Source of the DNA: Mucilaginibacter sp.
GTDB taxonomy: Bacteria; Bacteroidota; Bacteroidia; Sphingobacteriales; Sphingobacteriaceae
Direction: 5' to 3'
NCBI RefSeq assembly: GCF_028288225.1
Contig: NZ_JAQBOC010000041.1
Coordinates: forward strand, 1 to 64,000
Length of the DNA: 64,000 bases
The notes beneath the pieces were generated by a model, which saw only the letters and a list, made by a program, of their open reading frames with translations, did not search any database and was not told where the DNA came from. Below are positions 1-9,357 of this stretch, piece after piece. Position numbers and translations under genes: made by a program. Every line of letters starts with the position of its first letter. The stretch's first letter is position 1.

Positions 1-416
1 ATAAACTTGTACAGCGCATTTTCTCCTGCGTGAACCAAAATAGAATGTATGAAAAAAATTATCTTATTTTAGTTGCGTAAATCATAGAAATCGAGGTACG
101 AAGCAATCGCATGCTATACAGAGCGAACAGAAGGGTGTAGAACTTGCACTGGCGGTTGTGTGCGGCGTGCGGTTGACACGCTATCAAAGGCAATGACAAG
201 GGTTTTTAATTGTCCTTCTGCAAGAAATTAATACAGTCAAACCAGTGTCAATTCCACCTTTTAAATCAAATTAACCCAGCAATTTGTCGTATATTTATAT
301 AACGAGTCCGAAAGTCAGTAAAGACAGGAAGCCTGAAAAAAGAGGATTGCAATCGGCAAAATCAAACCAAAATCGGTGCAATCAATCCTACAATCAGTGA
401 AATCATAAATAAAAAA
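1..416. other. Gene-free leader region upstream of msrB
   Basis: No reading frame with recognisable protein content was found on either strand. The stretch holds a piece of a dispersed repeat at about 92-126 (core GTACGAAGCAATCGC), a GTCCGAAAGTC word at about 306-316, and an A-rich run of near-repeats of the type AATCGGnnnAATC between 345 and 405, just before msrB. The GAAGCAATC core recurs in shorter form near 20750 and 23800. No clear promoter or Shine-Dalgarno sequence was seen. Confidence 0.5.
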
Positions 417-782
417 ATGAACTACAACACATTAACGCCCGATGAAGAAAGGGTAATACTACATAAAGGAACAGAAAGACCGTTTACAGGGGCGTTGCTT
501 GATAATAAAGCACAGGGTTTATATGTATGTAAACGATGCGATACGCCGCTATACACATCCGAATCAAAATTTGAATCGCACTGCGGCTGGCCAAGCTTTG
601 ACGATGAAATACCAGGCGCAGTAAAACGCGTACCTGATGCCGACGGACGGCGTGTTGAAATTGAATGTGCCAATTGCGGTGCACACTTGGGGCACGTTTT
701 TGAAGGGGAGTACATGACTCCCAAAAATGTTCGTCACTGCGTAAATTCAGTATCGATGAAATTTGTTCCGAATGCCGGGTGA
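417..782 (+). CDS. msrB: Peptide-methionine (R)-S-oxide reductase MsrB
   Basis: MsrB reduces methionine-R-sulfoxide in oxidised proteins, using thioredoxin as the usual reductant. The 121 residues are typical for a stand-alone cytosolic MsrB. Two CxxC pairs (C38/C41 and C84/C87) form the structural zinc site, the family signature CGWPSF lies at 56-61, and the catalytic cysteine is C108 in [10 protein letters not shown]56 sits where many MsrBs carry the resolving cysteine. There is no signal peptide and no MsrA fusion. The gene appears monocistronic, followed by a stem at 793-831. The ATG at 417 follows an A-rich stretch rather than a Shine-Dalgarno sequence, as is common in Bacteroidetes. Confidence 0.95.
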   Translation: MNYNTLTPDEERVILHKGTERPFTGALLDNKAQGLYVCKRCDTPLYTSESKFESHCGWPSFDDEIPGAVKRVPDADGRRVEIECANCGAHLGHVFEGEYMTPKNVRHCVNSVSMKFVPNAG

Positions 783-792
783 GCAATTTAAG

Positions 793-831
793 GGGTGTTA
801 ATTTTAGGTGCCGAATTTTTTTTTAACACCC
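793..831 (+). terminator. Possible stem-loop after msrB
   Basis: A perfect 9-bp stem (GGGTGTTAA at 793-801 with TTAACACCC at 823-831) lies 11 bases past the msrB stop. The 21-base loop contains the T-run, so it is not a canonical intrinsic terminator. It may still mark the transcript end. Confidence 0.35.
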
Positions 832-1223
832 GATTTTAACATCTTTCATGCGGGGCATTTCGTTCATTGTTAATGTTACCTGGTGTTTTGTTTATAACTT
901 ACAGGGGATGTTAAAAACTTAAATTATCATCATAAAATCGCATACGCTATATTTGATTATAAGTTATTCAACACTATCTATTATTACCGGAATTTCTAAA
1001 CGGTAGTAAAAAAAAGAAACCATGTTAAAGCATGGTTTGACGTATAAATGTTAAAGTAGTTTGGCAGCGATTAGCGAGACTGATATTTAAGTAGTTAGGC
1101 ATGATAAAGATCAATTATCACGTGACAATAAACTAACGCTATGGTATTATTATCTGCTAACAGTTCGTTATATAAAACCTTAAAAAGGGGCAGAAAAAGA
1201 GTTGCAATAAAACAAAGGAGTGC
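832..1223. other. Spacer between msrB and nrdB
   Basis: AT-rich and without a gene. A perfect 8-bp hairpin (AAACCATG at 1017-1024, CATGGTTT at 1031-1038) sits mid-way. ACACTATCTA near 971 resembles half of an NrdR box, but no second half was found, so NrdR control of nrdB is only a possibility. AAAGGAG at about 1213-1219, just before the nrdB start, is one of the few Shine-Dalgarno-like sequences in the window. Confidence 0.4.
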
Positions 1224-2195
1224 ATGGAACAGGAAACAGAATTATTACTAAAAGAGAACAAAGACCGCTTTGTTATTCTCCCCATTAAGTATCCCGAAAT
1301 TTGGGAAATGTATAAGAAATGTGAAGCGAGCTTTTGGACAGCGGAGGAGATAGATCTTAGTGATGATATGAAACACTGGGAGAACATGAATGATGGCGAA
1401 CGTTTCTTCGTATCACACGTGCTGGCTTTTTTTGCCGCAAGCGATGGGATAGTGAATGAGAACCTTGCCGTTAACTTTATGAGCGAAGTGCAGTTACCGG
1501 AAGCACGCTGTTTTTATGGGTTCCAGATAATGATGGAGAATATCCACTCCGAAACTTACGCGCTGCTGATAGATACTTATATTAAAGATCCTGCGGAAAA
1601 AGACAGATTGTTTCACGCTATTGACACTATCCCATGCGTGGGTAAAAAAGCAGAGTGGGCTTTACGCTGGATCAACAATGGAACATTTGCTGAACGCTTA
1701 ATAGCTTTTGCGGCTGTTGAAGGCATCTTCTTCTCAGGCAGCTTTTGCTCAATCTTTTGGTTAAAGAAACGTGGCCTTATGCCGGGTTTAACCTTTAGCA
1801 ATGAATTGATATCCCGCGATGAAGGCATGCACTGCGAGTTTGCCTGCCTGCTATACAAAATGCTGGATAACAAACTTTCCAAAGAAGCGGCTACCGCAAT
1901 TATTACCGATGCGGTAGAAATTGAAAAAGAATTTATAACTGATGCATTGCCGGTTAACCTTATTGGCATGAACGCCAAAATGATGAGCCAGTATATTGAA
2001 TTTGTGGCTGACAGGTGGTTGGGCGAATTAGGATATGATAAAGTTTATGGCGCATCAAATCCATTTGATTTTATGGAAATGATCTCGCTGCAGGGAAAAA
2101 CAAATTTCTTTGAAAAAAGGGTAGGAGATTACCAAAAAAGCGGGGTGCTAAACTCCCAGGAAAGTAAGTCGTTCTCATTAGATGAGGATTTCTAG
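1224..2195 (+). CDS. nrdB: Class Ia ribonucleotide reductase beta subunit NrdB
   Basis: The R2 subunit houses the di-iron/tyrosyl radical that NrdA uses to reduce ribonucleotides to deoxyribonucleotides. Its 323 residues fit the short R2 family. The segment EARCFYGFQ followed by ENIHSETY matches the R2 region with the radical tyrosine and Glu/His iron ligands, and RDEGMHCEF supplies the second Glu/His pair. The wording of this core is close to the eukaryotic-type R2. The acidic C-terminus SFSLDEDF is the tail expected to dock on NrdA. The ATG at 1224 is preceded by AAAGGAG. nrdA follows 178 bases downstream in the same direction. Confidence 0.96.
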   Translation: MEQETELLLKENKDRFVILPIKYPEIWEMYKKCEASFWTAEEIDLSDDMKHWENMNDGERFFVSHVLAFFAASDGIVNENLAVNFMSEVQLPEARCFYGFQIMMENIHSETYALLIDTYIKDPAEKDRLFHAIDTIPCVGKKAEWALRWINNGTFAERLIAFAAVEGIFFSGSFCSIFWLKKRGLMPGLTFSNELISRDEGMHCEFACLLYKMLDNKLSKEAATAIITDAVEIEKEFITDALPVNLIGMNAKMMSQYIEFVADRWLGELGYDKVYGASNPFDFMEMISLQGKTNFFEKRVGDYQKSGVLNSQESKSFSLDEDF

Positions 2196-2373
2196 GATAG
2201 AGATTAGAGATCAGAGGTTGTTGAAAAGTATGCTCAACTCTGCCAATCTTTTAATAATACAGATCACAATAAAAAAAATTAATGGGTCAGCCTAATCCAT
2301 TAAGCGAATAAATCAGCGGTTAATTAATTAAAACAGTAACTCTGCCACCGGGCAGAGAGTTAAGGGGGTCAAC

Positions 2374-4746
2374 ATGTTTGTAATAAAAAGAGACGGAAAA
2401 AAAGAATCGGTAAAATTTGACAAGATTACGGCGCGTATTGAAAAGTTGTGTTATGGGTTTCAATTGGTTGACCCGATTGATGTGGCGAAAAAAGTTATTG
2501 AGGGCTTATTTGATGGGGTAACCACATCCGAGCTGGATAACCTGGCTGCAGAAACTGCGGCATCATTAACAACCAAGCATCCTGATTATGCTTTGCTTGC
2601 TTCACGTATTGCAGTATCGAACCTGCACAAAAACACGATCAAGTCGTTTTCAGAAACCATGCGCCTGCTGCATACCTATATCGACCCCAAAACCGGTAAA
2701 GATGCATCCCTGCTGGCTGACGATGTATGGGAAGTAATTGAAAAGAACGCTGAGCTTTTAGATAGCAGCATTATTTACGACCGCGACTTCGGCTTTGATT
2801 ACTTTGGTTTTAAAACCCTCGAAAAATCATACCTGTTAAAGCTTGATGGTAAAATAGCGGAACGCCCGCAGCACTTGTTTATGCGTGTATCAGTAGGTAT
2901 CCATAAAGAAGATGTGGAAAGTGCTATCAAAACATACCACTTAATGAGTGAGCGCTGGTTCACTCATGCTACACCAACGCTGTTTAATGCCGGTACACCA
3001 AAACCTCAAATGTCATCATGCTTTTTATTAACCATGAAGGACGACAGTATTGATGGTATTTACGATACACTGAAACAAACTGCAAAAATTTCACAAAGTG
3101 CAGGTGGAATAGGTTTAAGCATCCACAATGTAAGGGCAACGGGCTCATACATCAGCGGAACTAATGGTACAAGTAACGGTATTATCCCAATGCTGCGTGT
3201 GTTTAATGATACTGCCCGTTATGTTGACCAGGGCGGTGGCAAGCGTAAAGGCGCTTTCGCTATTTATCTTGAGCCATGGCATGCTGATATATTCGAATTC
3301 TTAGACCTGCGTAAAAATCATGGTAAAGAAGAAATGCGTGCCCGTGATTTATTTTATGCCCTTTGGGTATCAGATCTGTTTATGCAGCGTGTTGAAGCAA
3401 ATGAGGAATGGAGCTTGTTCTGCCCGCATGAAGCACCAGGATTAGCTGATTGCTGGGGAAAAGACTTTGAGAAACTATACAAAAGATACGAAAAAGAAGG
3501 CCGTGCCCGTAAGGTTGTAAAAGCACAGGAACTTTGGTTTGCTGTATTGGATGCCCAGGTAGAAACAGGAACCCCTTACCTGTTATATAAGGATGCCGCC
3601 AACGGTAAATCAAACCAGCAAAACCTTGGTACTATAAAAAGTTCAAACCTTTGTACCGAAATTATTGAATATACATCGCCTGATGAAATAGCCGTTTGTA
3701 ACCTGGCTTCACTTGCGTTGCCGCGCTTTGTAAAGGATGGTATTTTTGACCACGATAAATTATACGAGGTAACTTACCAGGCTACTTTAAATCTTAACAA
3801 GATAATTGACGGTAATTACTATCCTGTTAAAGAAGCTGAATACTCAAACTTAAGGCACCGCCCTATTGGTTTAGGTGTACAGGGGTTGGCTGATGCATTT
3901 ATTATGCTACGTTTGCCATTTGAAAGCGAAGGCGCTAAGAAACTGAACAAAGAGATCTTTGAAACTATCTACTTTGCTTCAATGACCGCGTCAAAAGATC
4001 TGGCTATTAAAGATGGTCCTTACGAAACATTTAAAGGCTCGCCGTTATCAAAGGGCAAGTTCCAGTTTGATTTGTGGAATGTAAAACCCGAAAGCGGTCG
4101 TTGGGATTGGGAAAACCTTCGTTTGGATGTAATGAACCATGGTGTACGTAACTCATTATTAGTTGCGCCAATGCCTACTGCTTCAACATCACAGATCTTA
4201 GGTAATAACGAATGTTTTGAACCATATACTTCAAACATATACACCCGCAGGGTACTGAGCGGAGAGTTTGTTATTGTAAACAAACACTTACTGCGCGATT
4301 TAGTTAACCTTGGTTTATGGACTGGTAGCATGAAAGACAAGATCATCACTGCAAACGGATCTATCCAGGATATTGCCGAGATCCCTGCTGAGATCAAGGA
4401 ACTGTACAAAACAGTTTGGGAAATAAAGATGCGTACCATTATTGATATGGCTGCCGACAGGGGCGCTTATATCTGCCAGTCGCAATCGTTAAACCTGTTC
4501 ATTAACTCGCCGAATGCATCCAAGCTTACTTCAATGCACTTTTACGCATGGAAGAAAGGATTGAAAACAGGTATGTACTACCTGCGTACACAGGCTGCAT
4601 CGCAAGCGGTTAAATTTACAGTTGAAAACCAGGGCGGTAAAAACATGGACGCTGTTATACCAGATGTAGTTGCTGATGTAACTAACGATGTACCTGCCGG
4701 CCCGTCATGCTCGATGGAAGAAGGCTGTGTTACTTGTTCTGCATAA
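2374..4746 (+). CDS. nrdA: Class Ia ribonucleotide reductase alpha subunit NrdA
   Basis: The catalytic large subunit of aerobic ribonucleotide reductase. An ATP-cone occupies roughly residues 1-90 (begins [18 protein letters not shown]) and implies allosteric dATP/ATP control of activity. The active-site set is present: SSCFLLTM (first redox Cys), SNLCTEI (Asn, radical Cys and Glu) and AVCNLAS (second redox Cys). The C-terminal swinging-arm pair CVTC lies four residues from the end and takes electrons from thioredoxin or glutaredoxin. The 790-residue length is normal. It follows nrdB directly; the order nrdB-nrdA is the reverse of that in E. coli. Confidence 0.97.
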   Translation: MFVIKRDGKKESVKFDKITARIEKLCYGFQLVDPIDVAKKVIEGLFDGVTTSELDNLAAETAASLTTKHPDYALLASRIAVSNLHKNTIKSFSETMRLLHTYIDPKTGKDASLLADDVWEVIEKNAELLDSSIIYDRDFGFDYFGFKTLEKSYLLKLDGKIAERPQHLFMRVSVGIHKEDVESAIKTYHLMSERWFTHATPTLFNAGTPKPQMSSCFLLTMKDDSIDGIYDTLKQTAKISQSAGGIGLSIHNVRATGSYISGTNGTSNGIIPMLRVFNDTARYVDQGGGKRKGAFAIYLEPWHADIFEFLDLRKNHGKEEMRARDLFYALWVSDLFMQRVEANEEWSLFCPHEAPGLADCWGKDFEKLYKRYEKEGRARKVVKAQELWFAVLDAQVETGTPYLLYKDAANGKSNQQNLGTIKSSNLCTEIIEYTSPDEIAVCNLASLALPRFVKDGIFDHDKLYEVTYQATLNLNKIIDGNYYPVKEAEYSNLRHRPIGLGVQGLADAFIMLRLPFESEGAKKLNKEIFETIYFASMTASKDLAIKDGPYETFKGSPLSKGKFQFDLWNVKPESGRWDWENLRLDVMNHGVRNSLLVAPMPTASTSQILGNNECFEPYTSNIYTRRVLSGEFVIVNKHLLRDLVNLGLWTGSMKDKIITANGSIQDIAEIPAEIKELYKTVWEIKMRTIIDMAADRGAYICQSQSLNLFINSPNASKLTSMHFYAWKKGLKTGMYYLRTQAASQAVKFTVENQGGKNMDAVIPDVVADVTNDVPAGPSCSMEEGCVTCSA

Positions 4747-4756
4747 ATAAGAATTA

Positions 4757-4905
4757 GTCCATAGTCCATGGACGATAGACCATAGTTAAATTTGGAAGAG
4801 AAATCTTTTGAATTCAACTATGGTCTTTTTACCATAAGGTGATATTATAATCCTTAAATTCGAATCATAATAATACTATCGTCCATGGTCCATCGACTAT
4901 GGTCT
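4757..4905. repeat. Word-built inverted repeat after nrdA
   Basis: The left arm (about 4757-4788) and right arm (about 4873-4905) are imperfect reverse complements made from the words GTCCATAG, GTCCATGG, CGATAG and GACCATAG. The same words form another stem at 26967-27063. The right arm ends 6 bases before the probable start of the Cys-rich gene. Seen directly; function unknown. Confidence 0.75.
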
Positions 4906-4911
4906 AAAAAC

Positions 4912-5121
4912 ATGATCAAGCACGAGATCATCCCATGCGAACGTTGCGGATGCAGCATTGAATGTAAAGCAAACGCTTACACCAAGTGCCAGTGCAGTGT
5001 GGTGCAGCTTAATTTAAACGAGGTACAGTACATCGCCGAAAACTATGAAGGCTGTATGTGTGCGGCTTGTTTACTGGAGTTGCAGGAGGAGTACAGGCTG
5101 ATGATAGGTGTAAGTAAGTAA
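4912..5121 (+). CDS. Small cysteine-rich (CWC-like) protein
   Basis: A 69-residue protein with nine cysteines: C9, C12, C14, C18, C26, C28, C48, C50 and C53, a spacing that suggests one or two zinc sites. The opening CERCGCSIECK followed by CQC resembles the cysteine-rich CWC family, whose function is not established. I chose ATG 4912; an upstream in-frame ATG at 4885 would translate part of the adjacent inverted repeat and is unlikely. It ends five bases before the convergent thioesterase gene. Assignment to the family is by pattern only. Confidence 0.7.
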   Translation: MIKHEIIPCERCGCSIECKANAYTKCQCSVVQLNLNEVQYIAENYEGCMCAACLLELQEEYRLMIGVSK

Positions 5122-5125
5122 TTTG

Positions 5126-5512
5126 TCAATCAATAACCTTTACCGGTTTTTTATCCTTATCAATAGCTACAAAAGTAAATGTTCCGGTAATGGCTTTTTC
5201 CCTTTCAAAAGAGTACATTTCTTCCACATAAATTTCTACCAATACTTTCAGGCTGCTGTTGCCGATGTGCTGTATTTTGCCCACCAGCTCAATTATAGTG
5301 CCTGCCGGGATGGGCTTGTTAAAATCTATCCTGTCGGATGATACAGTTACCATTGTTTTTCGTGTAAAGCGTGTTGCTGTGATAAAAGCCACTTCGTCCA
5401 TCAGGTGCATGGCAGTACCGCCAAACAGCGTGTCGTAATGATTGGTGGTATTTGGGAATACCGCTTTGAAAATTCTTGTTTCGGCTGATTTTGTTCTTTG
5501 CTCCAGGTCCAT
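5126..5512 (-). CDS. Acyl-CoA thioesterase (hotdog fold, YciA/BACH type)
   Basis: Predicted to hydrolyse acyl-CoA to free fatty acid and CoA in the cytosol. The protein is about 128 residues from the chosen start (MDLEQRTKSAE). The hotdog signature NHYDTLFGGTAMHLMDE carries the Asn/Asp residues used by this family, and the central SSDRIDFNKPIPAG strand is typical. A longer in-frame start at 5539 would add nine hydrophobic residues and run into the metE terminator, so it was rejected. The gene lies downstream of metE on the same strand but is separated by a strong terminator. Confidence 0.88.
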   Translation of the reverse strand: MDLEQRTKSAETRIFKAVFPNTTNHYDTLFGGTAMHLMDEVAFITATRFTRKTMVTVSSDRIDFNKPIPAGTIIELVGKIQHIGNSSLKVLVEIYVEEMYSFEREKAITGTFTFVAIDKDKKPVKVID

Positions 5513-5523
5513 TATAATAATAT

Positions 5524-5554
5524 AAAAGCCGTTCAGCATGAACCGAACGGCTTT
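5524..5554 (-). terminator. Intrinsic terminator of metE
   Basis: Read on the minus strand, the stem AAGCCGTTC / GAACGGCTT is followed by TTTATATTATT. It starts 8 bases after the metE stop and just before the thioesterase start, so it should separate the two transcripts. Confidence 0.85.
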
Positions 5555-5562
5555 GTTTGATT

Positions 5563-7896
5563 TTAATTAACAGGTTGTTTGCTGAATATCTCCCTGGCTG
5601 CTTTTGCTGCCTGCACCATATTTTTAAGCGCTGCCTGTGTTTCGGGCCATTTGCGGGTTTTTAGGCCACAATCCGGGTTTACCCAAATGTTTCCAACTGG
5701 TAATAAAACAGCCGCCTTTTCAAGCAAGCTAACCATTTCGTCAACAGACGGGATGCGTGGCGAATGGATATCATACACACCCGGGCCTATTTCTGCCGGG
5801 TATTTGAAGTCGGAAAATGCTTCAAGCAATTCCATTTGCGAGCGTGAGGTTTCAATGGTGATCACATCCGCATCCATCATGGCAATATGCTCAATAATAT
5901 CATTAAACTCGCTATAGCACATGTGCGTGTGGATCTGTGTTTCATCCTGCACCCCGCTTGCTGAAATGCGGAAAGCTTTTACAGCCCAATCAAGGTATGC
6001 GGCACGGTCGGCCTTGCGTAAAGGCAGACCTTCGCGGATGGCGGGCTCATCTATCTGGATAACTTTAATACCGGCTTTTTCCAGCGCAACCACCTCATCC
6101 CGGATAGCTAAAGCGATCTGGAAAGTAGTTTCTGAGCGCGGCTGGTCATCCCGCACAAACGACCATTGCAGGATGGTTACCGGGCCGGTTAACATGCCCT
6201 TCATCAGCTTATCTGTATTTGCCTGTGCAAAGCTGCTCCAGCGAACGGTCATGTCCTTTGGCCGGCTTACATCGCCATAAATAACCGGTGGCTTTACACA
6301 GCGGCTCCCGTAACTTTGCACCCAGCCGTTTTTGGTGAATAAAAAGCCGTCAAGCTGTTCGCCAAAGTATTCCACCATATCGTTGCGTTCAAACTCTCCG
6401 TGCACCAAAACATCTATCCCTATTTCTTCCTGCCAGCGGATGGCATCAATGGTAGCTTTCTCAATTTCGGTATCGTATTGCTCAAGTGTAAGTTCTCCCT
6501 TTTTTAGCCTTGCCCTTAACTGGCGGATCTCGTCTGTTTGAGGGAATGAGCCTATAGTAGTAGTAGGAAATAAAGGTAAATGGAAGTTTCCCTGTTGTGT
6601 TTTTTGCCGGGAGGGAAATTTGCCGGTCCTGGTCGCATCTGCGTCGGTAATGGCCTCCACACGCTGCTTGATTGCCTGTTTGTGAATTAATTTAGAGATA
6701 TTGCGGGTAGAGATAGCCTGAATGTTGGCCCTTAGCAGCTCATTACTACCTTCAATAATTTCACTTAATTCATTTACCTCGTTTAATTTTTGTTTGGCAA
6801 AGGCCATCCAATTTTTTATTTCGGGGTTGATGCCTGTCTCCAGGTCAAGGTCAAACGGGCTGTGCAATAAGGAGCAGCTTGGCGCTATCATCAGCCTGTG
6901 TTTACCAACTACCGCAATTGCCTTTTTGATGTGTGCTAATGACCGGATGTAGTCATTTTTCCAGATATTGCGCCCGTCAACCACGCCAAGCGATAGGCTT
7001 AATGTTTCGGGCATTAGGGTTAACACTTCATCCAATTGTTTCGGCGCTCTTACCAGGTCGATGTGTAAAGCAGATACCAGCAGGTTAACAGCAAGAGATG
7101 TATTTTCATTAAGGCCTTCAAAATAGGTAGTAAGCAGGGTCTTTAATTCGGGGCATTGTTTTTTGATCTCTTTGTAAGCAAAAACAAATGCATCTTTTTC
7201 TTTTTGCGACAGATCCATTGCAAGGAATGGCTCATCCAATTGCACCCAAACGGCGCCCAGGCTTTGTAATCTTTTTAAGATCCAGATATAAACGGGAACA
7301 AGCTTTTTTACCAGGTCGATCTTGTCAAAACCAGGCTCTTTTTCCTTACCCAATAATAAGTAGGATACAGGGCCAATTAACACCGGTTTTGGAATGGTGC
7401 CGGTAACCTGTTTTGCAAGGTTAAATTCATCAAATACTTTTTCAGAAAACAGCCTGAACTGCTGGTTTGCGGTAAATTCGGGAACGATGTAATGGTAATT
7501 GGTGTCAAACCATTTGGTCATTTCCATGGCGGTAATGTCCAGACCATCTTTTTGATAGCCCCTTGCCATTGCAAAATAAAGATCGATCTCTTTATTCTTT
7601 GCATTTTCAGTTAAAACGGCATTGTACCGCTGCGGGATAACGCCAAGCATCAGGGAGGTATCCAAAACCTGGTCGTAAAAGCTGAAATCGTTACAAGGGA
7701 TCAGGTCGATACCCGCATCCTGCTGCAATTTCCAGTTTTGTTCACGGATCTTCCTGGCTACAGCGAAGAGTTCTTCGCAGCCTGTTTTGCCGACCCAGTA
7801 TTGTTCACTGGCCTTTTTGAGTTCACGATGGGCGCCTACACGCGGGTACCCGGGATTGTTTTTGAGCATACGCATAAAACTTTTTTGGTTAAACAT
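5563..7896 (-). CDS. metE: Cobalamin-independent methionine synthase MetE
   Basis: MetE moves the methyl group of 5-methyltetrahydropteroyl-triglutamate to homocysteine, the last step of methionine synthesis, without B12. The 777 residues fit the two-barrel enzyme. The N-terminal half carries NNPGYPRVGAHRELKKA. The C-terminal half holds the zinc ligands in HTHMCYSEF (His and Cys), TIETSRS (Glu) and NPDCGLKTRKW (Cys). The leader contains a cobalamin riboswitch (8040-8223), so expression should fall when B12 is available, presumably because a B12-dependent MetH takes over elsewhere in the genome. The start could also be the ATG seven codons in (MRMLKNNPGYPR). Confidence 0.97.
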   Translation of the reverse strand: MFNQKSFMRMLKNNPGYPRVGAHRELKKASEQYWVGKTGCEELFAVARKIREQNWKLQQDAGIDLIPCNDFSFYDQVLDTSLMLGVIPQRYNAVLTENAKNKEIDLYFAMARGYQKDGLDITAMEMTKWFDTNYHYIVPEFTANQQFRLFSEKVFDEFNLAKQVTGTIPKPVLIGPVSYLLLGKEKEPGFDKIDLVKKLVPVYIWILKRLQSLGAVWVQLDEPFLAMDLSQKEKDAFVFAYKEIKKQCPELKTLLTTYFEGLNENTSLAVNLLVSALHIDLVRAPKQLDEVLTLMPETLSLSLGVVDGRNIWKNDYIRSLAHIKKAIAVVGKHRLMIAPSCSLLHSPFDLDLETGINPEIKNWMAFAKQKLNEVNELSEIIEGSNELLRANIQAISTRNISKLIHKQAIKQRVEAITDADATRTGKFPSRQKTQQGNFHLPLFPTTTIGSFPQTDEIRQLRARLKKGELTLEQYDTEIEKATIDAIRWQEEIGIDVLVHGEFERNDMVEYFGEQLDGFLFTKNGWVQSYGSRCVKPPVIYGDVSRPKDMTVRWSSFAQANTDKLMKGMLTGPVTILQWSFVRDDQPRSETTFQIALAIRDEVVALEKAGIKVIQIDEPAIREGLPLRKADRAAYLDWAVKAFRISASGVQDETQIHTHMCYSEFNDIIEHIAMMDADVITIETSRSQMELLEAFSDFKYPAEIGPGVYDIHSPRIPSVDEMVSLLEKAAVLLPVGNIWVNPDCGLKTRKWPETQAALKNMVQAAKAAREIFSKQPVN

Positions 7897-8039
7897 TAAT
7901 TTAGTTAATGCTCCTTACGGTTTTCGGTATGCTTTCGGAGGAAATGGTAATAAAAGATAAAGACAAGATCCAGGCTACAAATGCCCGTAAAAATGCTTTA
8001 TTCTCTGACTACTGCTTCAAAACGCGAAAGCATTGTCTT

Positions 8040-8223
8040 AAACAGAGGGCAAGTATCCTGGCTTGTAACATTGTTGCCGTCCTTCTCGCCCCGTTTTGGC
8101 GGGACAATGGACATTGATTAAAGGCAACAACCTTTTGTGTTACTTACAGTTGCGCGACAGCCCGTGATTTACACACGGTTCCTTTTTCATCCCGGATTAT
8201 AAACCCGGGAACCTCACTGTTGA
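8040..8223 (-). promoter_or_regulatory. Cobalamin (B12) riboswitch in the metE leader
   Basis: On the minus strand the leader holds both diagnostic blocks of the cobalamin riboswitch. At about 8141-8182 it reads GGAACCGTGTGTAAATCACG and then GGCTGTCGCGCAACTGT, matching the GGAA..GGTGnAAATC..GCTGnCCCGCnACTGT core. At 8048-8064 it reads AAGCCAGGATACTTGCC, the B12 box. A hairpin CCCGGG/CCCGGG lies at 8191-8209. The ends CAACAGTGAGG and CCTCTGTT can pair as the closing stem. About 140 bases separate the aptamer from the metE start and presumably hold the expression platform. The family identity is clear from these motifs; exact ends are approximate. Confidence 0.93.
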
Positions 8224-8254
8224 AATAAAGTAAAGAACTTGAAGCAAATATAGG

Positions 8255-8297
8255 GAATAAGTCGGGAAGTCCGAAAGTCGGGAAAGTCAGAAAGTAA
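8255..8297. repeat. GTCCGAAAGTC word repeat, left copy
   Basis: A run of near-tandem words (GTCGGGAAGTCCGAAAGTC and relatives). The reverse complement of the same words occurs at about 9719-9756, so the VOC pseudogene and the small membrane-protein gene sit between inverted copies. The words also recur at 306-316, 18870-18900 and 48970-49065. Confidence 0.6.
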
Positions 8298-8307
8298 AAG
8301 CGGCATG

Positions 8308-8684
8308 TTATTCCTCACTTTTTACCTGGCTCCCAATCTCAATCATAATGGTTTGAAAGTGAAAGTAAAAACCAAAGATACTTCTTATTTTTTGAGGTTG
8401 CTGCTAAAGGTGTACCCCGCTGGTCTTTAGTTTATGAAACAAGGCAATTACTTTGTCCTGGTTATCAAGAAAAAAACCGATGTGGAAGGCGTCGGGATAA
8501 GTGTTATTGCCTTCCTCATTTAGGCGTCGTTCATCAGCACCAAAACAAGACCATTAATGCTGGTTAGCACGGATATTGTATCACTAGGTTTGCTGTCCTC
8601 ACGTTTAAAATAGAAGTAAGTTTCAAAAAAAATACGTGGAGCAGGAACATCCTGTACGCTAAGGTTAAGATGATTTGAGTTCAT
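8308..8684 (-). pseudogene. Decayed VOC-family (glyoxalase/bleomycin-resistance-like) gene
   Basis: Conceptual translation from ATG 8684 gives MNSNHLNLSVQDVPAPRIFF and continues to LVLVLMNDA, then a stop. In another frame it resumes as LNEEGNNTYPDAFHIGFFLD and runs to KTSGVHL, is cut by a TAG, and continues as QQPQKIRSIFGFYF ... MIEIGSQVKSEE to a TAA at 8308. This order matches a single VOC domain (N-terminal HLNLSV, central HIGFF, C-terminal FYF..IEI). One frameshift near 8521-8528 and one in-frame stop near 8400 break it. No intact frame covers this segment. The original substrate is not predictable. Confidence 0.8.
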
Positions 8685-8871
8685 AATTGTATAATTTAAT
8701 TTTTAGCATTGGATACGGACTTTCTAAAATGTTACAAATATAAATGAATATTCATTTATTTATTTATAAAAAATATCTTCCTAGTTGCTGGATACTTTGA
8801 ATAATGCTATATATCAACTAAATTAAGTTGAATAATTATTTATGGGTGAAAGCAGATGTATTTTTGGTTAG

Positions 8872-9357
8872 TCATCTTGCTGCCATTGACGGAAATACCA
8901 TAGTCAATGCTTTAAATAGAAGAAAAAATATAACTATAAAAAGCAAAAGCAGATTTGTTCGTTTTGTTTTTAATTGAAAAGCTATTAAGAACGACAATAT
9001 AGCCCCAAATATAGTAGTGAATGTCACACCTGATATAAAGTAGCGTAGTTTATCGGAAGTTAATGTAAATGATTGTGTAAACTGAAATAATAACTCCATA
9101 ATAAAGCAAATAGCGCTTCCGATAAATACTAACCTCGCAATAGTTAAGCTCGGGATTTTCCTCAAAGCTTCCTTGTGCGACAGAATTAAGATAGTAACAG
9201 TAAAAGCAGTAAAAGCTAACCCGTAAATCTTGATCGGTGTGTGTGGAATATATTCCGGCACGTCAAATGGAGATAAAAATAGTGCCCACCATAGTAAGAG
9301 AACCCATATAAATAATATTGCGCTATATTTTGCGATTATAATGGTTGTAGGTTTCAT
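8872..9357 (-). CDS. Small integral membrane protein of unknown function
   Basis: 161 residues with four or five hydrophobic segments (approximately 8-28, 43-60, 74-92, 105-125 and 135-152) and little else; I recognise no family. Positive residues lie in the loops around HKEALRKIP and KTKRTN. It is probably an inner-membrane protein. It stands alone, between the VOC pseudogene and a repeat-rich spacer, and its AT-rich coding sequence differs from the neighbouring housekeeping genes, which could indicate accessory origin. The ATG at 9357 is the first in frame. Confidence 0.6.
   Translation of the reverse strand: MKPTTIIIAKYSAILFIWVLLLWWALFLSPFDVPEYIPHTPIKIYGLAFTAFTVTILILSHKEALRKIPSLTIARLVFIGSAICFIMELLFQFTQSFTLTSDKLRYFISGVTFTTIFGAILSFLIAFQLKTKRTNLLLLFIVIFFLLFKALTMVFPSMAAR

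Noticed and set aside
1..416. Possible transposase remnant on the minus strand
   Set aside because: The frame gives only scattered short matches (SYLDFYDLRN); no transposase motif or terminal repeats are found, and the region is better explained by a dispersed repeat.
961..990. Possible NrdR box before nrdB
   Set aside because: Only ACACTATCTA, a half-site, could be seen; NrdR sites are normally paired and palindromic.
5123..5341. Plus-strand frame over the thioesterase
   Set aside because: Antisense shadow of a clear hotdog thioesterase.
7908..8117. Plus-strand open frame upstream of metE
   Set aside because: It lies antisense to the B12 riboswitch and metE leader; its coding potential is accidental.
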